DNA from: Bradyrhizobium sp. Y36 | Lineage (GTDB): Bacteria; Pseudomonadota; Alphaproteobacteria; Rhizobiales; Xanthobacteraceae | Length of the DNA stretch: 64,000 nucleotides | Reading direction: 5' to 3' | Assembly (NCBI RefSeq): GCF_002531575.1 | Contig: NZ_NWTI01000002.1 | Location: forward strand, 62,001-126,000 | Made by a program: the position numbers and the translations under genes | Notes under the pieces: model-generated | Database searches by the model: none | What the model was told of the DNA's origin: nothing | The model's input: the letters and a program-made list of their open reading frames with translations, nothing else | Shown here: positions 7,763 to 22,657 of the stretch, one piece after another | Position numbering within the stretch: the stretch's first letter is position 1 | Layout: each line of letters begins with the position of its first letter

Positions 7763-7960
7763 CTAAGCGGCGGGTTCAGCCCGTCCGGATGATCGCTTCA
7801 GCTCCCGGTCGATGCGCAGCTGCACGCGCCGGATCGCCAGCAGGTCAATCTTGGTCTCGGTCTTGCCGGACTTGACCTGCTCGCCGATCCGGAACTGCCA
7901 TTGCCAGATTCCGGGAATCGCCGTCTTGGCGACGGTGAACTCGATGCCCCTGTGATTCAT
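7763..7960 (-). CDS. Conserved hypothetical protein (65 aa)
   Basis: Short protein MNHRGIEFTVAKTAIPGIWQWQF followed by IGEQVKSGKTETKIDLLAIRRVQLRIDREL and a basic tail. It has a beta-strand start and a C-terminal helix; no signal peptide or TM. The ATG at 7958-7960 has GGGAGGC upstream; the longer frame to 8203 has poor coding character. It resembles small conserved bradyrhizobial proteins of unknown function. It is divergent from the DUF2798 gene at 8071. Confidence 0.7.
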   Translation of the reverse strand: MNHRGIEFTVAKTAIPGIWQWQFRIGEQVKSGKTETKIDLLAIRRVQLRIDRELKRSSGRAEPAA

Positions 7961-8070
7961 GGCGGCCTCCCACGATTCACGTCCTTCAGTGTTAACATGT
8001 TGGCCGTCATAATATTCCGAAAGACAAGCAAAATCTGCAGACCCCTCGGGCGCCCCGTGGTTCTCCGACC

Positions 8071-8478
8071 ATGAACAGAGTTCCTGAGCCGCGTCCCGCC
8101 CGTGTTCGCGCAACCGCTCCGAAACGCGTCCCGCAGGGCTGGTTCCCGTCAAGGGCGATTCTACCCGCGGCGGCATATGCCTTGCTTGGTGTCGTGACGG
8201 CAACCAAACATGGGCTCGACATGCTCGGCATTCCCCGCCGCTACAGTCACTTCGTCTTCGGGATCATCCAGTCCGGACTGACCTCGCTGATCGCGGCGGG
8301 AATCGCCAGCTTTCCTGCGGGCAGCACGATGATCTTCGTTGGGCACTGGATGGTCTCCTGGCTGATCGCCTGGACCGCGATGCTGCCGATCGTGCTGCTG
8401 GCGGCGCCCGCGATCCGCGCCTTCTCGCTGCGCCTGACGCAGGAGGAGAGGGGTTCGCCCGCCGGCGAGAAGGCATGA
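8071..8478 (+). CDS. DUF2798 family membrane protein
   Basis: A 135-residue protein with a basic N-terminus and hydrophobic segments. The first is ILPAAAYALLGVVTATKHG. The second is FGIIQSGLTSLIAAGIASF, and the third is MVSWLIAWTAMLPIVLLAAPAIR. The SGLTS and W.xxWLIAW..xxPxVxxxAPxxR patterns match DUF2798, a small inner-membrane family of unknown role. The start at 8071 is the first good ATG but has no clear SD, so a shorter N-terminus (for example within the RVPQGWFPS region) is possible. Its stop overlaps the A-tract that forms the U-run of the minus-strand sRNA terminator. Confidence 0.75.
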   Translation: MNRVPEPRPARVRATAPKRVPQGWFPSRAILPAAAYALLGVVTATKHGLDMLGIPRRYSHFVFGIIQSGLTSLIAAGIASFPAGSTMIFVGHWMVSWLIAWTAMLPIVLLAAPAIRAFSLRLTQEERGSPAGEKA

Positions 8479-8600
8479 AAAAACCCCGCCTGGGGAGAGC
8501 CAAGCGGGGTCAGGAGTTATTGGAGGCTGAGGTGCTGGGCTGCAACACCATAGCCTCCTTACCCTAGCGGGCTCCGCTTACGGCAGCCTGACAGGTGGCG
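8478..8600 (-). ncRNA. Candidate trans-acting small RNA with intrinsic terminator
   Basis: Read on the minus strand, two hairpins follow each other. The first is GGAGGCT/AGCCTCC with an inner GGTG/CACC stem (8522-8558). The second is ACCCCGC/GCGGGGT (8483-8510), followed directly by six T (8478-8483). No protein gene on this strand ends here, so the terminator must belong to a short transcript. The linker between hairpins contains ACTCCT and the terminator loop CTCCCC, both complementary to Shine-Dalgarno sequences, as in several alphaproteobacterial sRNAs. The 5' end is not determined; 8600 is an estimate. Confidence 0.55.
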
Positions 8601-8747
8601 GATTTCCTCCCGAGGCCGCAGACAGGCCCCGCACCCGTCCAAATTTCGACATCCGTTCGCACAACTGCCGACACACGGCTCGGCAAGATTCCACATCGCT
8701 CGGCGCAGCCATGGGGGAACGTGGCACGCCGGCAACGGGGTGGCATC

Positions 8748-8837
8748 ATGGACAACGTAGAGCGGTCATTTGCCGCCGCGACAGCGGCTGGCTTCGTCGT
8801 GCTGGTGATCGGACTCGTGCTGCTGGCGCTGCTGTAG
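8748..8837 (+). CDS. Putative 29-aa single-TM peptide
   Basis: ATG at 8748 preceded by GGGGTGG. It encodes a short polar head (MDNVERSFAAATAA) and one hydrophobic helix GFVVLVIGLVLLALL, ending at TAG 8837. A longer frame reaches upstream to 8595 but lacks protein-like composition. The size and single-helix design match bacterial small membrane proteins, yet with no homologue in view this is a tentative gene. Confidence 0.4.
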   Translation: MDNVERSFAAATAAGFVVLVIGLVLLALL

Positions 8838-9039
8838 GACAGCCCCGCGATTGGCTGCCGTGCCCTGCGAGATGAGGGCCGGGCGCGTCGCCATTCTCAA
8901 AACTGCAAAACAACCCCATGCACAGTAGGCAGCATGGAAATTTCGGCGGTCCTTCAGCGGTTTGGAGGCAGTGTTTAGATACCTCCAGCGCTCGGCCCGC
9001 GTTGTCGGGCCTTCGCCAGTCCCGGGTCCCCGGCGGCCG

Positions 9040-9207
9040 CTAGTGAACCTTGATTTCGTTGAGGGGAAGATGGAGCTCGCTGGCGCGCTCCAGGCGATCC
9101 TTCCTGCGGAACTCGTTTTCCTTGCGCTCGAACTTGATCATCTCTTCATGCGCCGCCTCCAGCAGAGGATTGCGCCTGGAGGTTTCGCGATGCTCGTTGT
9201 CCGTCAT
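9040..9207 (-). CDS. Small charged conserved hypothetical protein
   Basis: A 55-residue protein MTDNEHRETSRRNPLLEAAHEEM then KFERKENEFRRKDRLERASELHL. It is almost wholly helical and very rich in E, R and K, with coiled-coil character, so it may bind another protein or nucleic acid. ATG at 9205-9207 with GGGAA upstream; an alternative start at 9216 adds three residues. Function unknown. Confidence 0.6.
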   Translation of the reverse strand: MTDNEHRETSRRNPLLEAAHEEMIKFERKENEFRRKDRLERASELHLPLNEIKVH

Positions 9208-9354
9208 GACTGCCATTCCCAGAGTTGCGGTGCTCGTCCTGGAGAAGGCCCGAGACCGCGAAAAGGTTCGGTGCCGCAGGATTGCGGATTTATGACGGCG
9301 ACCGGGCATGCATGTTCGATGCGCCTGAGCTTGGGCTGGAGGGCGCCTGCGCGG

Positions 9355-9555
9355 CTATTTCGGCGGCTGCAGCCCCGGGGATTTGACCCATTCGTGCAGA
9401 TGGTTTGCCATCTCGGCCTGACGCGCCTTCTTGAGGAGGGCGTCCCTTTCAGGGCCGGGAGGCAGCCGGGCGGCGTCCTCCTTGACCTGCTTCACCCATG
9501 CGGAGAGCCGGTCCTGAAGGGTCAGTTGTTGCTTGAATCGTCGCCGCTTGAACAT
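9355..9555 (-). CDS. MFKRRRF-type small conserved protein (66 aa)
   Basis: Begins MFKRRRFKQQLTLQDRLSAW and ends WVKSPGLQPPK, with a central ARLPPGPERDALLKKARQAE segment. This is a small helical protein type found widely in Bradyrhizobium and seemingly restricted to the group. The ATG at 9553-9555 has a good AGGAG box seven bases upstream, which rules out the 100-residue upstream extension of the frame. Cytoplasmic, basic N-terminus; function unknown. Confidence 0.8.
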   Translation of the reverse strand: MFKRRRFKQQLTLQDRLSAWVKQVKEDAARLPPGPERDALLKKARQAEMANHLHEWVKSPGLQPPK

Positions 9556-10117
9556 GGCGCGCTCCTGTCCGTGCGAGGAAAGTGGGAGCGCAATCGGCGT
9601 TCTCGTCACCGATAGCAGCCACGGTCTGCGCGGTGATGGCGCATTAGGGAGGAGCGAGCGAGCTGCGTCTGTCCAATTGTGCGCACAGGACGGATTGAGG
9701 GTGGCAGGCACGCAGGCTGCAAGGCGCTGGGCTGCGTCCGAAGGATTTTCGGCGAACAACGTGAAATGGTCGGTTGGCGAAAGCGGCCGCCGACTCAAGC
9801 GGCTTGTCGGGGTGTGGGTACCGAGCAGGCGGTAGTCCCACTCCCCCTGTCGCACCGGTCAGGCGACTGTACTTAGCACAAGCAAGCGCCCGCCAAGGGC
9901 GCGTTACCGAACCACTTTGATGCCCCTTCCCACCTGCTCAGGAGTTCCGGGGGGCGGTGGCGATCTCAGCTAAGAGAGACCGTTCCGGGCATTCAAAAGT
10001 TTGGTCACAGGAGCCTCCCTTTGTTGCCTCTCGAAAAAATGGGAAGCAGCCAGCAGGGGCGCAAGGAACCTGGCTCTCGAGACCGTACAAATCGCCATTT
10101 GCTGCGATCGGGCAAAA
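9556..10117. other. Non-coding stretch upstream of recA
   Basis: No frame here has a plausible start, SD and protein-like composition; the open frames on both strands are extensions of neighbours or short. I see no strong hairpin with a U-tract or repeat copy. The recA control region begins right after it. Confidence 0.5.
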
Positions 10118-10132
10118 GAACATATTGCGAAC
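10118..10132 (+). promoter_or_regulatory. LexA/SOS box of recA
   Basis: GAAC-ATATTGC-GAAC, an exact match to the alphaproteobacterial LexA operator GAACN7GAAC (the reverse complement of GTTCN7GTTC). A third GAAC follows three bases later. It overlaps the -35 hexamer of the recA promoter, so bound LexA would block RNA polymerase. Confidence 0.9.
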
Positions 10133-10153
10133 CCGGAACAAATGGGGTACATT
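10125..10153 (+). promoter_or_regulatory. recA promoter
   Basis: TTGCGA (10125-10130), a 17-base spacer, and TACATT (10148-10153), close to the sigma-70 type consensus. It is placed about 70 bases upstream of the ATG and overlaps the SOS box. Confidence 0.75.
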
Positions 10154-10224
10154 GCTTTTATCGCCGAGCTGTCTCGCAACTGTTTGTCCCGCACCCGAAT
10201 CCTCGCCATAAGGAGCACGACCCA

Positions 10225-11313
<1,089 letters not shown>

Positions 11314-11343
11314 GACCTAACGCGAAACACTTTCGCGAGGAGC

Positions 11344-11394
11344 GGGCGCTGAAGACGTTGAGTTGCCGACGTCGTCAGTGCCCGTTTCGTTTTG
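11344..11394 (+). terminator. recA terminator
   Basis: Arms 11344-11357 and 11370-11383 form a 14-bp stem with one mismatch and one G-T pair. They are followed by GTTTCGTTTT. It lies 30 bp after the recA stop. Confidence 0.75.
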
Positions 11395-11440
11395 CGGTGG
11401 GGCCACCGTCTCACATGATGACCCGGACAAAGAATCGCAG

Positions 11441-11468
11441 GGTGGGTTAGCCGAAGGCGTAGCCCACC
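11441..11468. repeat. Short palindromic repeat GGTGGGtTA...TAgCCCACC
   Basis: GGTGGGTTAGCCGAAGGCG followed by TAGCCCACC: 9-bp imperfect arms around a short loop. It sits beside the family A element and looks like a related, shorter palindromic unit. Confidence 0.6.
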
Positions 11469-11500
11469 TCCTTTGCTTTCCGCGCGGATAAGGGAGTGCC

Positions 11501-11590
11501 GTAGGGTGGGCAAAGGCGCGTAAGCGCCGTGCCCACCGCATTTCAACGGGGACAAAGGTGGTGGGCACGCTTGCGCTTTGCCCACCCTAC
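11501..11590. repeat. Palindromic intergenic repeat, family A (copy 1)
   Basis: Outer arms GTAGGGTGGGCAAAG (11501-11515) and CTTTGCCCACCCTAC (11576-11590) are perfect 15-bp inverted copies. Further copies lie at 24209-24297, 26159-26278 and 31134-31225. It sits just beyond the gcvP stop and may serve as a transcript-end hairpin. Confidence 0.9.
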
Positions 11591-11608
11591 GAGACCTTCG
11601 TTGCAGCC

Positions 11609-14479
<2,871 letters not shown>

Positions 14480-14510
14480 GGGTCCTCGCTTTAGGTCATC
14501 TGTCGCTGTC

Positions 14511-14610
14511 GTCATCGTCCGCGAAGGCGGACGATCCAGTACGCCGCGGCCCCTCGGTTCAATCCGCGCTGCCGGTGGCTACTGGATGCCCCGCCTTCGC
14601 GGGGCATGAC
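14511..14610. repeat. Palindromic intergenic repeat, family C (copy 1)
   Basis: GTCATCGTCCGCGAAGGCGGAC at the left and the CCGCCTTCGCGGGGCATGAC arm at the right, with an inner ATCCAGTA/ACTGGAT pair. It lies between gcvH and gcvP. Related elements are at 36376-36503 and 51029-51155. Confidence 0.75.
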
Positions 14611-14640
14611 ACTGAGTATGAGGTCAGAGTTCTCGTCATC

Positions 14641-15009
14641 TCACGCCGTGTGGGCCTTGTACGCGGCGTCGTCCATCAAGCCGCCAAGCTCGCTCTTGTC
14701 GGCAATCTTGATCTTGAAGAACCAGGCCTTGCCCTGCGCGTCCGAATTCACCAGCGCCGGCTCGGCGGCGAGCTCGGCATTGGTCTCGAGCACCTCGCCG
14801 GTAACGGGCGCGTACACGTCCGAGGCTGCCTTGACGGACTCGACCACGGCGGCGGCTTCCGCCTTCTTCAGCGCGCGGCCGACCTTGGGCAGCTCGACGA
14901 ACACGACGTCGCCGAGCTGCTGCTGGGCGTAGTCGGTGATGCCGACGGTGGCGACATCGCCGTCGATCGCCAGCCATTCGTGGTCGGTGGTGTACAGCGT
15001 CGTGGTCAT
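14641..15009 (-). CDS. gcvH: Glycine cleavage system H protein
   Basis: The lipoyl carrier of the glycine cleavage system, 122 residues. It shuttles the aminomethyl intermediate from GcvP to GcvT. The lipoyl-lysine is in VESVKAASD; the family start [13 protein letters not shown] and the segment [12 protein letters not shown] are intact. ATG at 15007-15009, ten bp from the stop of gcvT, so translation is probably coupled. The frame extends upstream to 15156 but that part overlaps gcvT and is not coding for GcvH. Confidence 0.98.
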   Translation of the reverse strand: MTTTLYTTDHEWLAIDGDVATVGITDYAQQQLGDVVFVELPKVGRALKKAEAAAVVESVKAASDVYAPVTGEVLETNAELAAEPALVNSDAQGKAWFFKIKIADKSELGGLMDDAAYKAHTA

Positions 15010-15019
15010 TCTCAGGTCC

Positions 15020-16168
15020 TCAGCGTTTGTAGGTGTTCTTGACGAAGGGCATGGCGGCGACCTGCAAGGGCAGACGCTGGCCGCGCACCTCGGCGAAGAG
15101 TTGTGTGCCGAGCGCGCTCGCGCTCGTGGGCACGTAGCCCATCGCGACCGGCGCATTCAGGCTCGGGCCGAAACCGCCCGACGTGACTTGTCCGATCGCT
15201 TCGCCGCCCGCGCTGTCAGCAAACAGCAGGGCGCCCTCGCGCACCGGCGCGCGGCCCAGGGCAAGCAGGCCGACGCGGCGGCGGGATGCACCCTTGTCGA
15301 AATGCGCGAGAACCTTCTCCGCGCCGGGAAAGCCCGCGGCGCGCGCGCCGCCAGAGCGGCGGCTCTTCTGCACCGACCATTCCAGCGCGGCCTCGACCGG
15401 CGTGGTGGCGGTGTCGATGTCGTGGCCGTAGAGGCAGAGCCCGGCCTCCAGCCGCAGGCTGTCGCGGGCCCCGAGGCCGATCGGCATCACGTCGGGGTTG
15501 TCGAGCAGCGTCTTGGCGAGGCGCTCGGCGTCCGCAGCGGGGACCGAGATCTCGAACCCGTCCTCGCCGGTGTAGCCGGAGCGCGACACGAAGCAAGCGA
15601 GACCGGCAACCTCATGCGGGCCCGAATCCATGAACTTCATGGACGGCGCCGCTGCACACAATTTCGCCAGTGCCGACTCCGCCTTCGGGCCCTGCAGCGC
15701 GATCAGCGCGCGGTCGGCGAGCGAATCGATGATGCAGTCCTCGGAGAGATTCGCGCGCAGATGCGCCTCGTCCGCGTCCTTGCAGGCGGCGTTGACGACC
15801 AGGAACAGGTGATCGCCGAAATTGGCGACCATGAGATCGTCGAGAATGCCGCCTTCGTCATTGGTGAACTGGGCGTAGCGCTGCCGTCCCGCCGCGATCG
15901 CCACGATGTCCTGCGGCACCAGCCGTTCCAGCGCGCGGGCGGCGTCCTCGACCTTGCCCGACTTCGGCCGGAGCGCGATCTGGCCCATATGGGAGACGTC
16001 GAACAGGCCGGCTTTGGTGCGGGTATGGAGGTGCTCCTTGAGCACGCCGGCCGGGTATTGCACGGGCATGTCATAGCCCGCGAACGGCACCATCTTGCCG
16101 CCCAGGGAGACATGAAGCCCATGAAGGGGCGTACGTTTCAGGGAGTCTTGGTCGTCGCGTGCAAGCAT
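15020..16168 (-). CDS. gcvT: Aminomethyltransferase (T protein)
   Basis: Tetrahydrofolate-dependent aminomethyltransferase of the glycine cleavage system. It releases ammonia and forms 5,10-methylene-THF from the GcvH-bound intermediate. About 382 residues. Folate-binding features [31 protein letters not shown] and the C-terminal barrel domain are visible. The ATG at 16166-16168 ([15 protein letters not shown]) was chosen over the frame start at 16213, with GAGGG about 13 bases upstream. First gene of the gcvTHP operon and directly preceded by the glycine riboswitch leader. Confidence 0.97.
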   Translation of the reverse strand: MLARDDQDSLKRTPLHGLHVSLGGKMVPFAGYDMPVQYPAGVLKEHLHTRTKAGLFDVSHMGQIALRPKSGKVEDAARALERLVPQDIVAIAAGRQRYAQFTNDEGGILDDLMVANFGDHLFLVVNAACKDADEAHLRANLSEDCIIDSLADRALIALQGPKAESALAKLCAAAPSMKFMDSGPHEVAGLACFVSRSGYTGEDGFEISVPAADAERLAKTLLDNPDVMPIGLGARDSLRLEAGLCLYGHDIDTATTPVEAALEWSVQKSRRSGGARAAGFPGAEKVLAHFDKGASRRRVGLLALGRAPVREGALLFADSAGGEAIGQVTSGGFGPSLNAPVAMGYVPTSASALGTQLFAEVRGQRLPLQVAAMPFVKNTYKR

Positions 16169-16221
16169 CTCAGGGGCCCTCGGCGGTTCCCCGGGGACGA
16201 TTCCCCGAGACAAACCAGTCG

Positions 16222-16398
16222 AAGCCCCATCTGTCGCTGTGCCTGAGAGTATTATCCCGTCGGCGGACGCTGGTCCGGGTCTACACCCGTCAGCGCCTCT
16301 TTCCAGATGCTGTCAAAGCCACGCGGTCCTTTTGCCTGAGAGTTTCCGGGGCGGTTGCTCCTTCGGCGCCGGCTGCCTAAAGCCGGTCTCTCCCGACG
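16222..16398 (-). promoter_or_regulatory. Tandem glycine riboswitch
   Basis: Read on the minus strand. Aptamer 1 starts at GGGAGAGACC and contains CGCCGAAGGAGCAA and ACTCTCAGGCAAAAGGAC. Aptamer 2 starts at GGAAAGAGGCGC and contains CCGCCGACGGGATAAT and ACTCTCAGGCACA. Both show the conserved glycine-binding core, linked by a short linker, in the leader of gcvT. Glycine binding is expected to switch on gcvTHP. The GC-rich segment 16170-16221 is the likely expression platform, with GGGGA/TCCCC pairing near the gcvT ribosome-binding site. Confidence 0.95.
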
Positions 16399-16637
16399 TG
16401 GCCGTACGATACAGATGGGTACAGACCACAGGGCGGCCAAGCCTGTCAACGCGTCCGCTTGCCCTATCAACGGGATTGCATGGGGCATTGAGCGGCTGCG
16501 GCAACCCTCTGATCTCTCTGCACAGTTTCTGGACAGGAAAGCTGGCCTTGTCTAAAAGCGCATTGGCCCGCAGATATCAGCCTGAATCACCGGTTTGGAT
16601 GCGTAAAGCGGGTCCAAGCACACCCGATTGGATGAAC

Positions 16638-19319
<2,682 letters not shown>

Positions 19320-19324
19320 AGACC

Positions 19325-20554
19325 ATGCGCCCCGTTCCGCGAGGGCGTGGGCTTCGGGATCCCGATCTTCGGGATCGCCTCTACGAATTGCTGGAGCACG
19401 ACCCGCTGGCCTATTCGGCCGGATCGCGCTTCATCAAGTTCATCATCGGCATCATCGTGCTCAACGTCGTCACGATGATCCTCACCTCGGTGCCGGAGCT
19501 CGACGCGCAATTCGGGGCGATGTTCGAGGCCGTCACTATCCTCTCCCTGATCGTGTTCGCGCTGGAATATCTGGCGCGGCTGTGGACCGTGGCGGGCCAC
19601 ACCCAGCGCAAGGGCTCGGCGCTGTCCGACCGGCTCGGCTACGTCTTCTCGACGCTCGGCATCATCGACCTCATGGCGTTCATGCCCGCGTCCATCGTGC
19701 TCGCGAGCGGCCGGCATGCGACGCTGGCCGCACTCGGCGTGCTGCCGTTCTTCAAGCTGATCCGCTATTCGCCGGCGATGCGCTCGCTGCTCGCCGCCGT
19801 GCATGCCGAGCGGCGGGCGCTGATCGGCTGCATCGTCATCCTGATCGGCGCCGTCCTGACCTTCGCCTCGCTGCTCTACGCCATCGAGCGCGACGTGCAG
19901 CCGGACAAGCTCGGCACCATCCCGCAGGCGATGTGGTGGGCGATCGTGACGCTCGGCACCGTCGGCTATGGCGACGTGGTGCCGGTGACGCCGCTCGGCA
20001 AGCTCGTGTCGACCTTCGCCATCATTGCCGGCTTCGCGATGATCGCACTGCCGGTCGCGATCATCTCCACCGCCTTCGCCGAGGAGGTGAAGCGGCGCGA
20101 TTTCGTCGTCACATGGGGCATGCTGGCGCGGGTGCCGCTGTTCTCGCATCTGTCGGCCGCGGAGATCGCCGACATCATGCGGCTGCTCAGGGCCCGCACC
20201 GTCGAGCAGGGCGAGATCCTGGTGCGGCGGGGGGACGCGGCCTCGTCGATGTACTTCATCACCGCCGGCGAGGTCGAGATCGCGCTGCCGAGCCAGCATG
20301 TGCGGCTCACCGACGGCACCTTCTTCGGCGAGATCGCGCTGCTGCACAAAACAAAACGCAGCGGCACGGTGACGGCGACGCGCAAGACGCGTCTGCTCGT
20401 GCTCGACGCGCAGGATTTTCACGCCCTGATCGCGCGCATGCCGACGCTGGCCGATCACGTCCACACCACCGCCAAGGCCCGGCTCGCCGACACCGGCGAT
20501 CTCGCGCTGGCGGAATTGGCGCAGGCCGAGCAGGACGAGGGCCCGGCTGCGTAG
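19325..20554 (+). CDS. Cyclic-nucleotide-gated K+ channel (MloK1-like)
   Basis: Inner-membrane six-helix channel with a C-terminal cyclic-nucleotide-binding domain, closely resembling MloK1 of Mesorhizobium. The segment ERDVQPDKLGTIPQAMWWAIVTLGTVGYGDVVP is the pore helix plus selectivity filter (TVGYGD). The CNBD shows FFGEIALL and KRSGTVTA, where the arginine contacts the cAMP phosphate. S4 has few positive charges, consistent with ligand rather than voltage gating. Start taken at ATG 19325, five bases after the alaS stop; a TTG at 19316 overlapping that stop is possible. It would couple cAMP levels to K+ flux. Confidence 0.92.
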   Translation: MRPVPRGRGLRDPDLRDRLYELLEHDPLAYSAGSRFIKFIIGIIVLNVVTMILTSVPELDAQFGAMFEAVTILSLIVFALEYLARLWTVAGHTQRKGSALSDRLGYVFSTLGIIDLMAFMPASIVLASGRHATLAALGVLPFFKLIRYSPAMRSLLAAVHAERRALIGCIVILIGAVLTFASLLYAIERDVQPDKLGTIPQAMWWAIVTLGTVGYGDVVPVTPLGKLVSTFAIIAGFAMIALPVAIISTAFAEEVKRRDFVVTWGMLARVPLFSHLSAAEIADIMRLLRARTVEQGEILVRRGDAASSMYFITAGEVEIALPSQHVRLTDGTFFGEIALLHKTKRSGTVTATRKTRLLVLDAQDFHALIARMPTLADHVHTTAKARLADTGDLALAELAQAEQDEGPAA

Positions 20555-20557
20555 CGC

Positions 20558-20842
20558 TCAGCTCCGGTCGAGAAACGGCGCCACGACCTCGCGCGTCTCC
20601 TTGCTGGGCACCACCGGCACGATCTCGAACGTCATGCCGTTGCCCTGGCAGTTCAGCACCCATTCCTGCAGCAGGCGGGCGTCGTCGCATTCCATCAGCT
20701 GGAAGCAGCGGTCGAAATTCGGCTCGATCCAGCTGCCGAGATATTTCAGGCCGTCCGGGAATTTGACGCCTTCATCGCGTACGCGGCGATAGACCGGAAT
20801 GGGGTCCCGGTCCTTGAAGCGCTCGATCACCATGAAGAGCAT
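20558..20842 (-). CDS. DUF3303 domain protein
   Basis: A 94-residue small protein starting MLFMVIERFKDRDPIPVYRRV with PDGLKYLGSWIEPNFDRCFQLMECDD and a C-terminal FEIVPVVPS strand, the DUF3303 pattern. The family adopts a small dimeric alpha/beta barrel fold; function unknown. It follows the DUF3455 gene by three bases, so they form a two-gene operon, and it converges on the channel gene with only a three-base gap. Confidence 0.88.
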   Translation of the reverse strand: MLFMVIERFKDRDPIPVYRRVRDEGVKFPDGLKYLGSWIEPNFDRCFQLMECDDARLLQEWVLNCQGNGMTFEIVPVVPSKETREVVAPFLDRS

Positions 20843-20845
20843 CGG

Positions 20846-21346
20846 TCAGCCCTTCTTCAGAAAGACGTAATCGGCGGAGTAGGGCGAGCTTCTGAACTCG
20901 CCGGCCTTGTCGCACGCGCCGTCCAGCTTGCCGCCCTGGGTGTTGATGCGCTGGACTGTGTCGACCGGCGTCAGCGTGCCGCTGCCGCGGTGGGCGGTCA
21001 CGTCCAGCTTCAGCCAGGGGATATCGGCCACTGTCGTGCCCGGCGCATTGCCGGCGGCCTTGGCGGTCACGGCGCTGCCATCAGCGAGCTCCCAGTTCGG
21101 GCCGGCATAGTGCCGGCCGATCGTCTTGCCGTCGGAGAGCAGCGTCGCGATCGGCTCGCGGAAGGCCCAGGCGAGCTTGCCGTCCGCGCCCGCCTTGCAC
21201 TCATAGACCTGTGCGCCTTCGGCGTGGAGGCTCACCACGGCGCTCTCGCCGGGTGCGGCGATGGCGGCGGGGAGCGGCTCGGCAGCCAAGGCCGGCCCGG
21301 TCAGGGCCGCGAGCAGCAGTGTGGGGGCAGCAAGCTTGATGAACAT
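20846..21346 (-). CDS. DUF3455 exported protein
   Basis: About 166 residues. Signal peptide MFIKLAAPTLLLAALTGPALA is followed by the DUF3455 core with AEGAQVYECKAG, AFREPIATLLSDGKTIGRHYAGPNWEL and DVTAHRGSGTLTPVDTVQRINTQGG. Two cysteines, one near the start and one in GACDKAG, may be paired. The ATG at 21344-21346 has GGAG upstream; the ORF extension to 21364 crosses toward the icd terminator. Periplasmic protein of unknown role, same strand and transcript as the DUF3303 gene. Confidence 0.88.
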   Translation of the reverse strand: MFIKLAAPTLLLAALTGPALAAEPLPAAIAAPGESAVVSLHAEGAQVYECKAGADGKLAWAFREPIATLLSDGKTIGRHYAGPNWELADGSAVTAKAAGNAPGTTVADIPWLKLDVTAHRGSGTLTPVDTVQRINTQGGKLDGACDKAGEFRSSPYSADYVFLKKG

Positions 21347-21370
21347 GGTCGCATCTCCGGGCAAGGTCTC

Positions 21371-21403
21371 AAAAAGAAACGGGCCGCGCTTTGGCGCGGC
21401 CCG
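21371..21403 (-). terminator. icd rho-independent terminator
   Basis: On the minus strand CGGGCCGCGC pairs with GCGCGGCCCG around CAAA, followed by TTTCTTTTT (21371-21379). It is located 40 bp after the icd stop. Confidence 0.92.
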
Positions 21404-21442
21404 TGATGATGTCTGGCCCAGTCGGGCGAAATTGCGGACGGC

Positions 21443-22657
21443 TCAGGCCGCCAGCTCCTTGATCAGGTTTTCGGCGACCTTGTCCAGGAAGCCGGTGGTC
21501 GAGAGCCAGCGCTGGTCGGCGCCGACCAGCAGCGCGAGGTCCTTGGTCATGTAGCCGGCCTCGACAGTGTCGACGCAGACCTTCTCCAGCGTGTTGGCGA
21601 ACTTGGCGAGCTCGGCATTGTTGTCGAGCTTGGCGCGGTGGGCGAGGCCACGGGTCCAGGCGAAGATCGACGCGATCGAGTTGGTCGAGGTCTCCTTGCC
21701 CTTCTGGTGCTCGCGGTAGTGGCGGGTCACCGTGCCGTGGGCGGCTTCGGCCTCGACGGTCTTGCCGTCGGGGGTGAGCAGCACCGAGGTCATCAGGCCG
21801 AGCGAGCCGTAGCCCTGCGCGACCGTGTCGGACTGCACGTCGCCGTCGTAGTTCTTGCAGGCCCAGACGTAGCCGCCGGACCATTTCAGCGCCGAGGCCA
21901 CCATGTCGTCGATCAGGCGGTGCTCGTAGGTCAGGCCCTTGGCTTCGAATTCCTTCTTGAACTCGCGGTCGTAGATGTCCTGGAAGATGTCCTTGAAGCG
22001 GCCGTCATAGACCTTCAGAATCGTGTTCTTGGTCGAGAGATAGACCGGGTAGTTGCGCAGCAGGCCGTAGTTCAGCGAGGCGCGGGCGAAGTCGATGATG
22101 CTGTCGTCGAGATTGTACATCTCCATGGCGACGCCGGCGCCGGGGGCCTTGAACACTTCCTTCTCGATCACGGTGCCGTCCTCGCCGACGAACTTCATCG
22201 ACAGGGTGCCCTTGCCCGGGAACTTGAAATCGGTGGCGCGGTACTGGTCGCCATAGGCGTGGCGGCCGATGATGATCGGCTTGGTCCAGCCGGGAACCAG
22301 ACGCGGCACGTTCTTGCAGATAATCGGCTCGCGGAAGATCACGCCGCCGAGGATGTTGCGGATGGTGCCGTTCGGCGACTTCCACATCTGCTTGAGGTTG
22401 AACTCCTTCACCCGGGCCTCGTCCGGGGTGATGGTGGCGCACTTGACGCCGACGCCGACCTTCTTGATGGCCTCGGCCGCGTCGATCGTGACCTGATCGT
22501 TGGTGTGGTCGCGGTACTCCATGCCCAGGTCGAAATACATCAGCTCGACATCCAGGAACGGGGTGATCAGCTTGTCCTTGATGTACTGCCAGATGATCCG
22601 GGTCATCTCGTCGCCATCGAGTTCGACGACGGGATTGGATACCTTGATTTTTGCCAT
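21443..22657 (-). CDS. icd: NADP-dependent isocitrate dehydrogenase
   Basis: TCA-cycle enzyme converting isocitrate to 2-oxoglutarate, CO2 and NADPH; 404 residues. It is of the eukaryote-like (type II) class, as shown by [20 protein letters not shown] and the overall length. Substrate-binding elements [13 protein letters not shown] and [14 protein letters not shown] and the metal-site region [27 protein letters not shown] are clear, as is the NADP-side stretch [12 protein letters not shown]. Monocistronic: own start at 22657 and strong terminator at 21371-21403. Confidence 0.98.
   Translation of the reverse strand: MAKIKVSNPVVELDGDEMTRIIWQYIKDKLITPFLDVELMYFDLGMEYRDHTNDQVTIDAAEAIKKVGVGVKCATITPDEARVKEFNLKQMWKSPNGTIRNILGGVIFREPIICKNVPRLVPGWTKPIIIGRHAYGDQYRATDFKFPGKGTLSMKFVGEDGTVIEKEVFKAPGAGVAMEMYNLDDSIIDFARASLNYGLLRNYPVYLSTKNTILKVYDGRFKDIFQDIYDREFKKEFEAKGLTYEHRLIDDMVASALKWSGGYVWACKNYDGDVQSDTVAQGYGSLGLMTSVLLTPDGKTVEAEAAHGTVTRHYREHQKGKETSTNSIASIFAWTRGLAHRAKLDNNAELAKFANTLEKVCVDTVEAGYMTKDLALLVGADQRWLSTTGFLDKVAENLIKELAA

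Noticed and set aside
8564..8755. 63-codon minus-strand frame with cysteines
   Set aside because: No SD, no protein-like pattern, and it overlaps the region of the sRNA candidate and a plus-strand peptide.
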